Positions 44,025 through 44,094 of a stretch of 44,094 bases of DNA are shown piece by piece. The notes beneath the pieces are model-generated. The model was not told the DNA's origin. It worked only from the letters and a program-made list of their open reading frames with translations, and searched no databases. A program made the position numbers and the translations under genes. Origin of the DNA: Bacteroidota bacterium (lineage in GTDB: Bacteria > Bacteroidota > Bacteroidia > Bacteroidales > Dysgonomonadaceae); the NCBI GenBank assembly GCA_023418255.1, contig JAEZZZ010000064.1, positions 1 through 44,094 of the forward strand, read 5' to 3'. Numbering within the stretch: the first letter of the stretch is position 1; each line of letters opens with the position of its first letter.

Positions 44025-44094
44025 ATGAACCTGATTGATTTTATCTCAGAATTTCCCGATGAGGAAAGCTGCAAACAAAAGTTTAAAGCGTATC
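44025..44094 (+). mobile_element. IS1595-family transposase, N-terminal start (cut by window edge)
   Basis: An ATG frame runs to the right edge and gives 23 residues beginning MNLIDFISEFPDEESCKQKF. The FPDEESC opening is the start of the zinc-ribbon N-terminus of IS1595-type (ISXO2-like) transposases. The zinc cysteines and DDE/DDN core lie outside the window. The call rests on this short match. Confidence 0.68.

Noticed and set aside
1..44094. CRISPR array, rRNA or tRNA genes, toxin-antitoxin or defence module
   Set aside because: I saw no regularly spaced repeats, no tRNA-like cloverleaf or rRNA sequence, and no gene pair of these kinds; the window is mostly core housekeeping genes.

Overview
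The window is a chromosomal segment of a Bacteroidota bacterium, most likely order Bacteroidales (inference). The evidence is the division/cell-wall (dcw) cluster order, Bacteroidota-restricted families (DUF4290, DUF3078, GldH, the short FtsL-like protein), MurE with the DNPR meso-diaminopimelate motif, few strong Shine-Dalgarno sites, and several -7 boxes of the Bacteroidota form TAnnTTTG (often TATCTTTG) just upstream of genes. Both edges carry transposase fragments: an IS4-type C-terminus on the left and an IS1595-type N-terminus on the right.

Layout. 1-374: right part of an IS4-like element. 507-3416 (minus): coaBC followed by a secreted M23 peptidase. 3417-3933: divergent control region with repeated GTGG / TGGGGGAAA words upstream of mraZ. 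3934-20724 (plus): the dcw cluster mraZ-rsmH-ftsL-ftsI-murE-mraY-murD-ftsW-(lipoprotein)-murG-murC-ftsQ-ftsA-ftsZ, then a yqeY-like gene. murF and ddl are not in the cluster, and an unusual small lipoprotein gene lies between ftsW and murG. 20725-21247 holds two tiny membrane ORFs and otherwise no recognised gene. 21248-28593 (plus): tsaD, glnS, a TPR protein, a DedA protein and a GH20 hexosaminidase. cdd is on the minus strand, divergent from a plus-strand run of a glucosaminidase/LysM protein, a DUF3078 beta-barrel, DUF4290, rimM, dxr, rseP, a DNA polymerase III delta'-like gene, a PSP1/RicT-like gene and gldH. A strong 13-bp hairpin at 38083-38128 separates gldH from a convergent minus-strand alpha-glucan operon (debranching enzyme, GT4 glycosyltransferase, GH57 protein). 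A rhomboid protease gene diverges from that operon, followed by the start of an IS1595-type transposase.

How the genes work together. The dcw cluster makes UDP-MurNAc-pentapeptide precursors (MurE, D, C), lipid I and II (MraY, MurG), polymerises and crosslinks septal peptidoglycan (FtsW, FtsI) and builds the divisome (FtsL, Q, A, Z). The M23 peptidase, GH73-like glucosaminidase and GH20 enzyme can trim or recycle wall glycans. The remaining plus-strand genes are housekeeping: tRNA modification and charging, ribosome maturation, isoprenoid synthesis, envelope proteolysis and replication. The minus-strand glucan operon probably handles intracellular glycogen-like polymer. I did not find a clearly new multigene system. 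The most unusual items are the dcw lipoprotein, the paired mini-ORFs after yqeY, the GH57 protein lacking its expected catalytic Asp, and an intergenic inverted-repeat element between tsaD and glnS.
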